This document shows, piece by piece, positions 57,351 to 64,000 of a stretch of 64,000 nt of DNA. This stretch comes from CAVRUD01 sp963849635 (lineage in GTDB: Bacteria; Chloroflexota; Chloroflexia; Thermomicrobiales; UBA6265), in the NCBI GenBank assembly GCA_963849635.1, contig CAWKIA010000027.1, forward strand, positions 1 through 64,000, read 5' to 3'. The notes under the pieces were generated by a model. That model ran no database searches. It was not told the DNA's origin and saw nothing but the letters and a program-made list of their open reading frames with translations. The stretch's first letter is position 1; each line of letters starts with the position of its first letter. Made by a program: the position numbers and the translations under genes.

Positions 57351-59735
57351 TTAGATTCCGTGCAAGGGAGCACGGCCCAGGATATCCGACGCTTCAACGA
57401 TGGCCTGCTCGATCGGAATATTTCGCCCGGCAGCCCAGGCGGCGGAGAAGTCCTCCACACCCAACTCCACCTGGACTGATTCGACGTGGCGGCGGAGGTG
57501 GTGGGGCGGAGGGACGAGGATTGGCGCCCCGACAGCGTCGGTGAGCGCCGCCGTCGCGCCGTACAGGCGGGCGGCGACAGGGTGGAGCCCTCGGCGAGCC
57601 GCAAGGTGCGGTACCACGGCCATCCACTCGGCCAGGACCTCCGGGTTCCCGCTCTCCGCGGACGCCAGCCACCCGCCGAGCACCAGACCTTCCGCCAGCA
57701 ACTCCGCCGCACCCGACGTATTGCCCTGCTCACAATAGACGTGCGCCAGCGCGTTGAGGGCGACCACGGTTCCCTGGGCCAGCCCAACGGGCGCGTCTGC
57801 CGCTCCACAACCGCCGACAGGAGTGTCGTCGCGGCAACGAAGTCCGCCCGCCCGTAGGCGACGACGCCGAGCAGGTACCGGGCGATGTCTGCGCGGGTGT
57901 GGTCTTCCAGAACGCTCGTAGACCGCGAGGGCTGACCCGATGAGCGCCTCCGCCCGGTCGTAGTCCCCGGCGTTGGTCGCCAACAGTCCGAGTTCGTGCT
58001 GCGCGCGTGCGACCTGCAACGGTCCGTCGCTCTGCTGGACAATCGCCAGCCGCTCCTCCAGCACGTCCCGGGCCCGCGCGTAGTGTCCCAGGCGCTCCAG
58101 GTGGCGGCCGAGTCCGCTCAGGCTAGAGGCCCTGACCTGCGGCGGTAGGTCCGTCCCCTGGGCCAAGCCGCGCTCGAACCACCCGATCGCCTCGGTCCGC
58201 AGGCCGTGTGTCTCCCAGAACCCCTGTAAAGCCCAGGCGAGGCGGAGCTGTCCCTCCCCATCGCCAACCTGCTCCAGCCATCCTAGGGCCGCTCGGAGGT
58301 TGCCGAACTCGGCGTCCAGGCGTCCCAGCGCCTCGCGATCCTCTGCCCAGACCCGCTCCACGAACCCATCGGCGAGGTCCTGGCACCATTGCGCGTGTCG
58401 GCGGCGCACAACGTCCGCTTCCTCGCTTGCGTCCAGTTGCTCCAGCGCGTACTCCCGAACGGTCTCCAGCATGGAGAATCGGGGCTCCGGGCTCACCCCG
58501 GCTTCTGACCGGAGCAGGCTCGCGTCCACCAGGGCGGCGAGGCCGTCGAGGACCGCGATCCCCTGCCCGGCCGCGACCGCCTCGGCGGCATCCAAGGGGA
58601 AGCCCCCGATGAAGACGCCTAACGTCCGGAACAGTGCCTGCTCGTTGGGCGAGAGCAGGGCGTCGCTCCAGGCGATGGCATCGCGCATGGTCTGGTGGCG
58701 GTCCGGCGCGTCGCGCCGGCCGGAGGTGAGCAGCGGCAGCCGGCGCGCCAAGCGGGGGAGCAGAGCGGCGGGCGAGAAGAGGGCGGTCCGAGCCGCGGCC
58801 AGCTCGATCGCGATCGGCAGCCCGTCTAGCCGGTGGCAGATGGCCACGACATCGGCGGCGTTCGCGTCGGTGAGGGCGAACGAGGGGTCGATGGCGTTCG
58901 CCCGCGCGACGAAGAGCTGCACCGCTGGGAACGCGGCGATGTCGTCGAGCGTGGGCAGGTGCTCCGGATCAGGCACCGGGAGCGGTGGCACCGGGACGTC
59001 GTGCTCTCCGGCGAGGCGCAGTCTGGCCCGACTGGTGGCGAGGACGGTCAGGCGAGGGCAACGCGCGAGCAGGTCCGTCACCTGTGGTGCCGCGTCGGGC
59101 AGGTGCTCGAAGTTGTCGAGTACGAGCAGGGTGCGCCGGTCGCCGAGGACATGACCGACGTGCTCCATGAGCGCGATGGTTCCGGTCTCACCGATGCCGA
59201 CGGCGTGGGCGATCGCCGACACCACGAGGCCCGGGTCGCGGATCGATGCGAGCGGCACGACCATCGGTGGATTGGGGTACGAGGTGGCGAGATCGGACGC
59301 GATCTGCACGGCCAACTGCGTCTTGCCGACCCCGCCCGGGCCGGTCAGCGTCACCAGCCGGACGTCCTCGCGATCGATGAGCGCCGAGACCGCCGCCACT
59401 TCGCTGTCGCGGCCGATCAGAGGAACGAGCGGTGCCAGCCGCGCGCGCGGCTCGATGATCGCGGAGCCCTTGCCGTCGCCACGCCTAGGCACCGATGACG
59501 CCAGTGCTGCCCGCTCATCCTCCGTCAATCCGAGCGCCTTCGCCAGGACGCGGATGGTCGCGGGATAGGGGTGCCGGCGTTCTCCGCGCTCCAGGGCACC
59601 AATCGTGTTCCCCGTCAGGCCGGCGCGCGCCGCCAGATCTTCCTGGCTCAACCCCGCCTTTTCTCGGGCGTGCCGGAGCCGGGCCGGAAACGTCGTCTCG
59701 CCCGAGGGTATCTGGTTCGACGGCGGTTGGCCCAT
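57351..59735 (-). CDS. XRE-headed STAND ATPase/TPR regulator
   Basis: 794 residues, open. The N-terminus is an XRE helix-turn-helix (LRHAREKAGLSQEDLAARAG, then NTIGALERGERR, about residues 19-65). LVPLIGRDSEVAAVSAL, GPGGVGKTQLAVQIA, LLVLDNFEHL, RLDGLPIAIELAAARTA and AIAWSDALLS follow, then TPR-like helices. It ends with no LuxR domain, so the DNA-binding part has moved to the N-terminus. A pair of opposite frame changes near 57912 and 57800 replaces about 37 residues with Arg/Pro-rich sequence, while the true TPR (ADIARYLLGVVAYGRADF) sits in the other frame. Confidence 0.85.
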   Translation of the reverse strand: MGQPPSNQIPSGETTFPARLRHAREKAGLSQEDLAARAGLTGNTIGALERGERRHPYPATIRVLAKALGLTEDERAALASSVPRRGDGKGSAIIEPRARLAPLVPLIGRDSEVAAVSALIDREDVRLVTLTGPGGVGKTQLAVQIASDLATSYPNPPMVVPLASIRDPGLVVSAIAHAVGIGETGTIALMEHVGHVLGDRRTLLVLDNFEHLPDAAPQVTDLLARCPRLTVLATSRARLRLAGEHDVPVPPLPVPDPEHLPTLDDIAAFPAVQLFVARANAIDPSFALTDANAADVVAICHRLDGLPIAIELAAARTALFSPAALLPRLARRLPLLTSGRRDAPDRHQTMRDAIAWSDALLSPNEQALFRTLGVFIGGFPLDAAEAVAAGQGIAVLDGLAALVDASLLRSEAGVSPEPRFSMLETVREYALEQLDASEEADVVRRRHAQWCQDLADGFVERVWAEDREALGRLDAEFGNLRAALGWLEQVGDGEGQLRLAWALQGFWETHGLRTEAIGWFERGLAQGTDLPPQVRASSLSGLGRHLERLGHYARARDVLEERLAIVQQSDGPLQVARAQHELGLLATNAGDYDRAEALIGSALAVYERSGRPHPRRHRPVPARRRRLRAGGLRCRDDTPVGGCGAADAPVGLAQGTVVALNALAHVYCEQGNTSGAAELLAEGLVLGGWLASAESGNPEVLAEWMAVVPHLAARRGLHPVAARLYGATAALTDAVGAPILVPPPHHLRRHVESVQVELGVEDFSAAWAAGRNIPIEQAIVEASDILGRAPLHGI

Positions 59736-59792
59736 CGTGTGGTCGCCTTTATCACGGGGACGAGTACGTACACGCCTCTCGGGAACACATAT

Positions 59793-59905
59793 CGACGTTT
59801 GCGCTCAAGTTGGGGGGAAGTGTAGGGGAAGCCGTGGTGGTGCTGGGCGGCCCGTCGGCGGATGCTGGAATCCGGCTACAGCAGACAGCGGGAGACGGCC
59901 TTCAT
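59793..59905 (+). repeat. About 110-bp leader element, copy 1
   Basis: It closely matches 60674-60780 (shared TTTGCGCTCAAGTTGGGGG, AGTGTAGGGGAAGCCG, CCGTCGGCGGATGCTGGA, CAGACAGC). It lies upstream of the exported protein gene at 60016, while copy 2 lies directly upstream of the barrel gene at 60781. It is probably a shared promoter or leader. Confidence 0.75.
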
Positions 59906-60015
59906 CCGAGAGGAGTGAACGAATCCGTTCGGGGGCCGCGCCGCCAGCGACCCATCGCAACACGAGATGTCTCACGTGTTCAGCGTTTGTCAAGCGTCGT
60001 CAAAGGAGGACCCAC

Positions 60016-60595
60016 ATGTCGACGAAGGTATCGCCCGCAGTTTCGCGCCGCACTGCGCTCGCCGGTTTGGGTGCCGGCGGCCTTGGCCTGGCCCTGGCTG
60101 CCCGCGGGTCGCTCCGCCGCCCAAGACGGAGCCGTCAACCTGGCCGGGCACCCGTTGACCGGCACCTGGCTGGTGATGACGCCGGGCGGGGTCGTCCCAC
60201 AGATCCACGGCCCCGACGGCTCGGTCATCGCCGCCTTCACGCCGAACTACGTCGACCCGATGCTCGGCCTCGTCTTCCAGGGCCCCGGCCTTGGGGTGTG
60301 GGAGGCGGACGGTGAGCGCAACGGCCACTTCACCGTGGTCCAGGCCCTCGCCGACGCCGACGGCGCCTACGTCGGCACCGTCCAGTTCGAGGGCTTCCCC
60401 GAGGTGAGCGCGGACGGTCGGACCTTCAGCGGCAGCAAGCCGCAGCGCGTGATCGTGCGCGACGCCGCCAACACGGTCACCTTCGACCAGGTGCTGCCGA
60501 TGGAATCCCCCGTCACTGCCACCCGCATGGAGGCGACCATGGAATCGGTCGACCTGCCGGTGGCGACGCCCACGGACGCCACGCCGACGGCGTAA
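60016..60595 (+). pseudogene. Tat-exported HPLTGTW-type protein, frameshifted in signal
   Basis: The ATG at 60016 follows AAAGGAGG. The leader VSRRTALAGLGAGGLGLALAA is a twin-arginine signal. Near 60105, in a run of GC-rich codons, the frame changes to the one that ends at 60595. The mature part is HPLTGTWLVMTPGGVVPQIHG, LVFQGPGLGVWEADGERNGHF, VGTVQFEGFPEVSADGRTFSG and a Thr/Ala-rich end. The segment order matches the intact protein at 61330. One base would restore it. Confidence 0.7.
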
Positions 60596-60614
60596 CGCCC
60601 AGGCCCCTCGAACA

Positions 60615-60649
60615 CCGAGACGGGCCGGGACTGTTCCCGGCCCCTCGGC
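60615..60649 (+). terminator. Stem-loop after exported protein gene
   Basis: GGGCCGGGA and TCCCGGCCC pair around CTGT, with flanking CCGAG/CTCGG. It is 20 bases after the stop at 60595. Confidence 0.65.
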
Positions 60650-60673
60650 ATTCGTCGAAACGGGCGTTTTTGC

Positions 60674-60780
60674 GATGTTTGCGCTCAAGTTGGGGGAAGT
60701 GTAGGGGAAGCCGCGGGGGGGGTGGACGACCCGTCGGCGGATGCTGGACTCCGGTCACGGCAGACAGCAGGAGGCATTCA
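60674..60780 (+). repeat. About 110-bp leader element, copy 2
   Basis: The copy of 59793-59905 that ends at the AGGAGG site and start codon of the next gene. The position directly before a start codon shows that it acts as a promoter/5' leader and is not a mobile repeat inserted at random. Confidence 0.75.
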
Positions 60781-61227
60781 ATGTCCGAATTGATCTTCGT
60801 GTTGCGGTTCACGGGACGGGCCGCACCGGCCGCTTCCGACGGGAACGTGCTCATCGCGTCGACCTCCGCACCCAGCTCCAGCGTGACCACGACGGTCCGT
60901 CCTGATGGGCTTGCAGGAGCCTTTGTGCCGCATGACGGCGGAGACGCTAGCTTCGCGTCCGAGGTGACCTTTACCGGCAGAACGAGCTTCCAGGAGACGG
61001 GCACCATCGCCTTCGGCGACGGGCACCATCTGCGCTTCTCCACCGTCGGCAGCGGCCACCTTGACCGCAGCGCCGACCCGGCACGCAAACACGGCACCGT
61101 GATGTGGCGCGTCGACGGCGGCGACGGACAGTTCGCCGGAGCGAGCGGGTACATCACCTCGAACTTCCTCGTCGGTGAGGATCTCACCATCACCGACCAT
61201 CACATCGGCGTCATCTTCCTGGCGTAG
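60781..61227 (+). CDS. Beta-barrel protein, allene-oxide-cyclase-like fold suspected
   Basis: 148 residues from the ATG at 60781, with AGGAGG seven bases before. No signal peptide is seen. Segments such as ASEVTFTGRTSFQETGTIAFG, GTVMWRVDGGDGQFAGASGYITSNFLVGEDL and DHHIGVIFL resemble small bacterial beta-barrel proteins in which a GxFxGAxGxITSNF strand pair is typical. It would be cytoplasmic. The function is unknown, and the fold call rests on general pattern only. Confidence 0.65.
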   Translation: MSELIFVLRFTGRAAPAASDGNVLIASTSAPSSSVTTTVRPDGLAGAFVPHDGGDASFASEVTFTGRTSFQETGTIAFGDGHHLRFSTVGSGHLDRSADPARKHGTVMWRVDGGDGQFAGASGYITSNFLVGEDLTITDHHIGVIFLA

Positions 61228-61329
61228 CGGGGCGACACAGCGGCGTTGACAAACGCCTAACCCAATACATGCGATTTCTCGGCTGCCGGCGGAGTAGCTG
61301 AGGTGGGAGTTCATGCAAAGGAGTCTGGT

Positions 61330-61875
61330 ATGCGCCGGGTGATCCTTTCGGTATTCGCGCTGTTCCTGGTCGTTTGTTCCGTTGGAATCGGTCGCGCGGT
61401 CTCGAACGCCGCGGCGCAAGATGACCCAGGCGCCATGGCCACGCATCCCATCGTGGGGGCCTGGCTCGTCTCGGCGGGCGGTGGCGGCGGTGTCTTTGTT
61501 GCCGGTGCCGACGGCACCGTGATTCAGGGCTTTGCGCCGAACGCGGTTGGCGCCACTGGCGTCGAATTTTCGAGCGCGGGGCTTGGCGTTTGGGAACCGA
61601 CTGGCGAGAACAGCATCGCTTTTACCGCTGTCAGCACGACGACCGATGCGGCCGGCACGCTCCTCGGCACGATGACGATTGACGGGCACCTCACGGTGAG
61701 CGACGACGGTCAACTCTGGACGGAAACGTGGGACGGTTCCTCCATCACGATCCGAGGGCCGAGCGGCGAGATCGTCACGGTGATCGGTGATCCGAGCTTC
61801 GAGCCCTTCACGGCGGTCCGGATCGGGGTGGGCGCGCCGGGGTTCCCAGAGGTAGAGGCGACGCCGACGTCGTAA
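61330..61875 (+). CDS. Exported HPLTGTW-type protein, intact paralogue
   Basis: 181 residues from the ATG at 61330 after AAAGGA. The leader is RRVILSVFALFLVVCSVGIG, followed by NAAAQDD. The mature domain starts HPIVGAWLVSAGGGGGVFV and continues FAPNAVGATGVEFSSAGLGVWEPTGENSIAF, GTLLGTMTIDGHLTVSDDGQLW and IGVGAPGFPEVEATPTS. It is the same family as 60016-60595, probably a small beta-barrel. It is extracytoplasmic; ligand unknown. Confidence 0.75.
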   Translation: MRRVILSVFALFLVVCSVGIGRAVSNAAAQDDPGAMATHPIVGAWLVSAGGGGGVFVAGADGTVIQGFAPNAVGATGVEFSSAGLGVWEPTGENSIAFTAVSTTTDAAGTLLGTMTIDGHLTVSDDGQLWTETWDGSSITIRGPSGEIVTVIGDPSFEPFTAVRIGVGAPGFPEVEATPTS

Positions 61876-61893
61876 CACCCAAGGGAGGCGATG

Positions 61894-61926
61894 GGGACGG
61901 GCAGGGGAGATTCTCCTGTCCGTCCC
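61894..61926 (+). terminator. Stem-loop after exported protein gene
   Basis: GGGACGG-CAGG pairs with CCTG-CCGTCCC around AGATTCT, with a G-T pair in the middle. It starts 19 bases after the stop at 61875 and is followed by TCCGTTGTTGC. Confidence 0.6.
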
Positions 61927-62024
61927 TCCGTTGTTGCAAAAGTGAGCGATTTCGGGAAAACACTCGATGGCGTGGGCCTGTCGATCGCGAACGTACGCCG
62001 CTGTCGGGTGCAGAGAACGGGACT

Positions 62025-62115
62025 TGGCCGCCTCAGGTTTGCCCTGGAGAAACATGCAAGCGGCATCGATGAAGTCATGATCTCCCACATCACCGTGGCG
62101 AACGAGGATGACGGT
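62025..62115 (+). pseudogene. C-terminal fragment of LLM-class oxidoreductase
   Basis: The plus-strand frame reads RLRFALEKHASGIDEVMISHITVANEDD, equivalent to TRLEAIQERGIDEVMISHVAVTDEAEE at the end of the gene at 56411. Nothing else of the enzyme is upstream. It is a short duplicate left between the exported protein and the SnoaL-cupin gene. The rest of 61927-62228 shows nothing else. Confidence 0.65.
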
Positions 62116-62228
62116 TCTAAGGCACTTGGGCCTGAGCGACCACTCGCGATGCTAACCAGGTGGTACCGTCCGCGCTGGCTGGGGGGAGGGACCAGGCGTT
62201 GCTAGAGGAGAGACTGGCGTGATTGTCA

Positions 62229-63479
62229 TTACCAGCAGACGAGGGGCGAATCGCCCGCGCTGTGCACCGTTGCGGCGCCGGCCTCAAATGCGATGGCGTC
62301 ACCTTGGCCGAAGAGGCCGTCAGTAGAGGCCGAGAGCGGACCGTCCGCTCCGCGTCTGCTCCAGGCGGATTCGCTGGTGCGTTCCACGGAGAAGCTGCCC
62401 GATCCGATCACCAGCACCACGACCCCTGCTGTGGCAACGGGCCACGTCGCTCCGGGAGCAAGCACCGCGTGGCCAAGACCAAGCAGCGCTGGCCCTCCCG
62501 GCACCCTGATCAGTGGACTCGGGGCCAGATCGACGCCCACCACCCCAGATGGAGCCTCGAACGGCGCTACAGGCTCCGTTTCTGACGTGGCGTAAGCAAC
62601 TCCGCCCAGACGCCGAGCTGAGACCATCAGCACCTCCGACGCGAGTTCGCCGGCGTTGCGGAGCACGGCCCGCGCACCCAGGGGAACCAGCAAGACATCC
62701 CCGGGCGCCAGGATCTCGCCGACAATTGCCACCACGGCGCCTCCCCGTCCTCCGAGCGGGTCGGCAGCTACCTGCGAAGGAACGACTGCGCCGCCGACCG
62801 ACCCGGCGTCGGCCACCGTGAGGCGTCCGACCTCCAGGTAGATCATCTCCGGACCGAGGACGCTCCCGGCGGGGATGCTGGCTCCTGGTTCGAGCGTGAC
62901 CCGCTCCAGGGCAACGGTATTCAACGCGGATTCCGGAAGGTCGAGCGTCGCCTCGGCAACCGGCGTGAGGTAGGGCGCTTCGCCGCGGCCACTCCAGATC
63001 TCCGCAATCACACCACCGGCGATCCGGAATACGTCGACCGCGCCCCACGGCACGAGATTGCCGTCCAGAGGAAGGCCAAGGAACGCTCCGGCCGTGCTAT
63101 CTCCGATCCTGACCTGGGCCACAACGGTATCGCCCTGGGCCCGCACGTCCTGCGGCTGCAATTGTGCTGACGGATACGTGGCACGCAACGCCGCAAGGCG
63201 CTCGATGACGCCGTCGCGCGTCGGGGCACTTCCCGGTGGCTCGAGATGGGCGACGATGTCCTCGCCGAGGACTCCATCGAGATCGGGCGGGCGATCGATC
63301 CCGACGGTGGCGTTGAAGGCGGCGTAGAAGCGGTGAACGAGCACCGTCTGTGCGCTCGCATCGACCGGCGCGATCCATGGGGACGGTTCGGCTAACAGCT
63401 CGCTCAGGCGGAGCAGGGAGAGCGCGGTCGCCACAGACAGGAGGCAGACGAGGAGTTTGATCGGAGTGAGGCAAGGCAT
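62229..63479 (-). CDS. Exported SnoaL-like plus cupin protein
   Basis: 416 residues from the ATG at 63479 after CGGAGG. A leader (PIKLLVCLLSVATALSLLRLSELLA) is followed by a SnoaL-like/polyketide-cyclase-type domain (about residues 45-160: VHRFYAAFNATVGID, DIVAHLEPPGSAPTRDGVIERLAALRATYP, VVAQVRIGDSTAGAFLGLPLDG, VDVFRIAGGVIAEIWSG). Two cupin-like halves come next (TVALERVTLEPGASIPAGSVLGPEMIYLEVGRLTV, ILAPGDVLLVPLGARAVLRN, VLAPGATWPVATAGVVVLVIGSGSFSV). It is exported or membrane-anchored. The domain pair is rare, and the function is unknown. A decayed copy lies at 16080-17370. Confidence 0.8.
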   Translation of the reverse strand: MPCLTPIKLLVCLLSVATALSLLRLSELLAEPSPWIAPVDASAQTVLVHRFYAAFNATVGIDRPPDLDGVLGEDIVAHLEPPGSAPTRDGVIERLAALRATYPSAQLQPQDVRAQGDTVVAQVRIGDSTAGAFLGLPLDGNLVPWGAVDVFRIAGGVIAEIWSGRGEAPYLTPVAEATLDLPESALNTVALERVTLEPGASIPAGSVLGPEMIYLEVGRLTVADAGSVGGAVVPSQVAADPLGGRGGAVVAIVGEILAPGDVLLVPLGARAVLRNAGELASEVLMVSARRLGGVAYATSETEPVAPFEAPSGVVGVDLAPSPLIRVPGGPALLGLGHAVLAPGATWPVATAGVVVLVIGSGSFSVERTSESAWSRRGADGPLSASTDGLFGQGDAIAFEAGAATVHSAGDSPLVCW

Positions 63480-63692
63480 GAACAGACCTCCGCGGTGGGC
63501 GGTGGGCGTAATCCCGGCGGCTGGATGATGTTGGGGAGGCGTCGATTCGGATAGGCAACCGGCGCACAGGTCGGATTGCATCCGCCTACGCGGTGGAAAT
63601 GCCGCCAGGCAGAGGTGACCAACGACGACCGCTCCTTGGCGGATCAGACCGGTGAAGACCAGGGGGCCGCGGCGAGCGTGAGCGCTAGACGA

Positions 63693-63899
63693 CTACTGCG
63701 TTACCAGCCCACGTCCAGCGGCGGCGAGCGCCGCCAACGCCTGGCGCAGAATCGATCGCGTGCGTGCGGTCGGCCGGGGTGCGGCAGGGGACGCCGCTGC
63801 AGTCCGGGAAACCCCGGTCACAAGGTGAGCGCGGGCGGCCGCGGCGAATATTTCCTGGCGGTTCGCCTGGTCGACGCGGGCAATCGTTTCGGGCGACAC
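63693..63899 (-). CDS. Small hypothetical protein
   Basis: 68 residues from a GTG at 63899 after AAGGAG; the frame is open from 63935. The N-terminal part (SPETIARVDQANRQEIFAAAARAHLVTG) looks like an amphipathic helix, and the rest is Ala/Arg/Pro-rich. No family is recognised. It lies between the SnoaL-cupin gene and a copy of the cassette tail motif, where no gene is seen in the other two cassettes. Confidence 0.45.
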   Translation of the reverse strand: MSPETIARVDQANRQEIFAAAARAHLVTGVSRTAAASPAAPRPTARTRSILRQALAALAAAGRGLVTQ

Positions 63900-63965
63900 G
63901 GAGGCGCTCCTTCCGGCTGGGTGCTCAGTCGCCACCGTGAGTCCGGGGCGGCGCCCGGCGGTCTG

Positions 63966-63990
63966 ATCCCGGGCACACGCCTATCCTGCC
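63966..63990. repeat. Cassette tail motif, third copy at window edge
   Basis: CGGGCACACGCCTATCCTGC recurs here as in the tails at 17526-17793 and 22790-23064. In both of those a minus-strand excisionase-HTH/LuxR regulator ends about 130-140 bases to the right, so another regulator is expected just outside this window. Confidence 0.6.
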
Positions 63991-64000
63991 CCGGGGAGGA

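Overview
The window is a high-GC bacterial chromosome segment. No rRNA, tRNA or ribosomal protein gene gives a direct placement. Three things suggest Chloroflexota, most likely the Thermomicrobia branch: the repeated MalT/AfsR-like ATPase-TPR-LuxR regulators, the many small exported cupin or beta-barrel proteins whose N-termini carry an SRR-type twin-arginine signal, and the AMP ligase, LLM oxidoreductase and MR/MLE enzymes. That placement is inference.

Layout. 1-13 kb (+): a broken LuxR regulator, an MFS exporter, two paralogous 4-coumarate-CoA-ligase-like enzymes separated by an intact LuxR regulator, a serine hydrolase whose start overlaps the second ligase stop, and another broken regulator. 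13-15.8 kb: a degenerate exported protein facing an intact MR/MLE-superfamily dehydratase and a Tat-exported cupin. 16-25.6 kb (-): two diverged copies of one cassette. Each has a 148-bp element, a conserved tail and an excisionase-HTH/ATPase/LuxR regulator. The first copy also holds a decayed SnoaL-cupin gene, and a frameshifted PAP2/haloperoxidase-like gene lies between the copies. 25.7-29.6 kb: housekeeping-like accessory genes (GNAT, dienelactone hydrolase, DinB) and a sigma-70 fragment. 29.9-39.1 kb: mobile-element flavour, with a tyrosine integrase, an XRE repressor with a palindromic operator, a SWIM/zinc-knuckle protein, a SulP transporter bracketed by zinc-knuckle repeats, a huge Cys-rich tandem-repeat exported protein, and an AT-rich island with excisionase and HTH_36 genes. 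39.6-49 kb: a mostly minus-strand run of exported Cys-rich, barrel and cupin proteins, several broken, headed by another LuxR regulator (49.2-51.8 kb). 52-64 kb: nucleotidyltransferase, GNATs, an Mrp ATPase, an LLM oxidoreductase, an XRE-headed ATPase regulator, three small exported or barrel proteins, and an intact SnoaL-cupin gene.

Seven members of one STAND-like regulator family occur in 64 kb with three different N-terminal arrangements. They repeatedly sit next to, and upstream of, exported cupin or barrel genes, so a regulator-plus-exported-protein pairing is the main systems-level hypothesis.

Frameshifts are very uneven. About 8 kb (1.8-10.1 kb) and most of 26.5-34.3 kb are clean, whereas some regulators carry many single-base frame changes with little in-frame stop accumulation. 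Recent decay and local sequencing or assembly error cannot be separated from the sequence alone. Such genes are entered as pseudogenes with that caveat.
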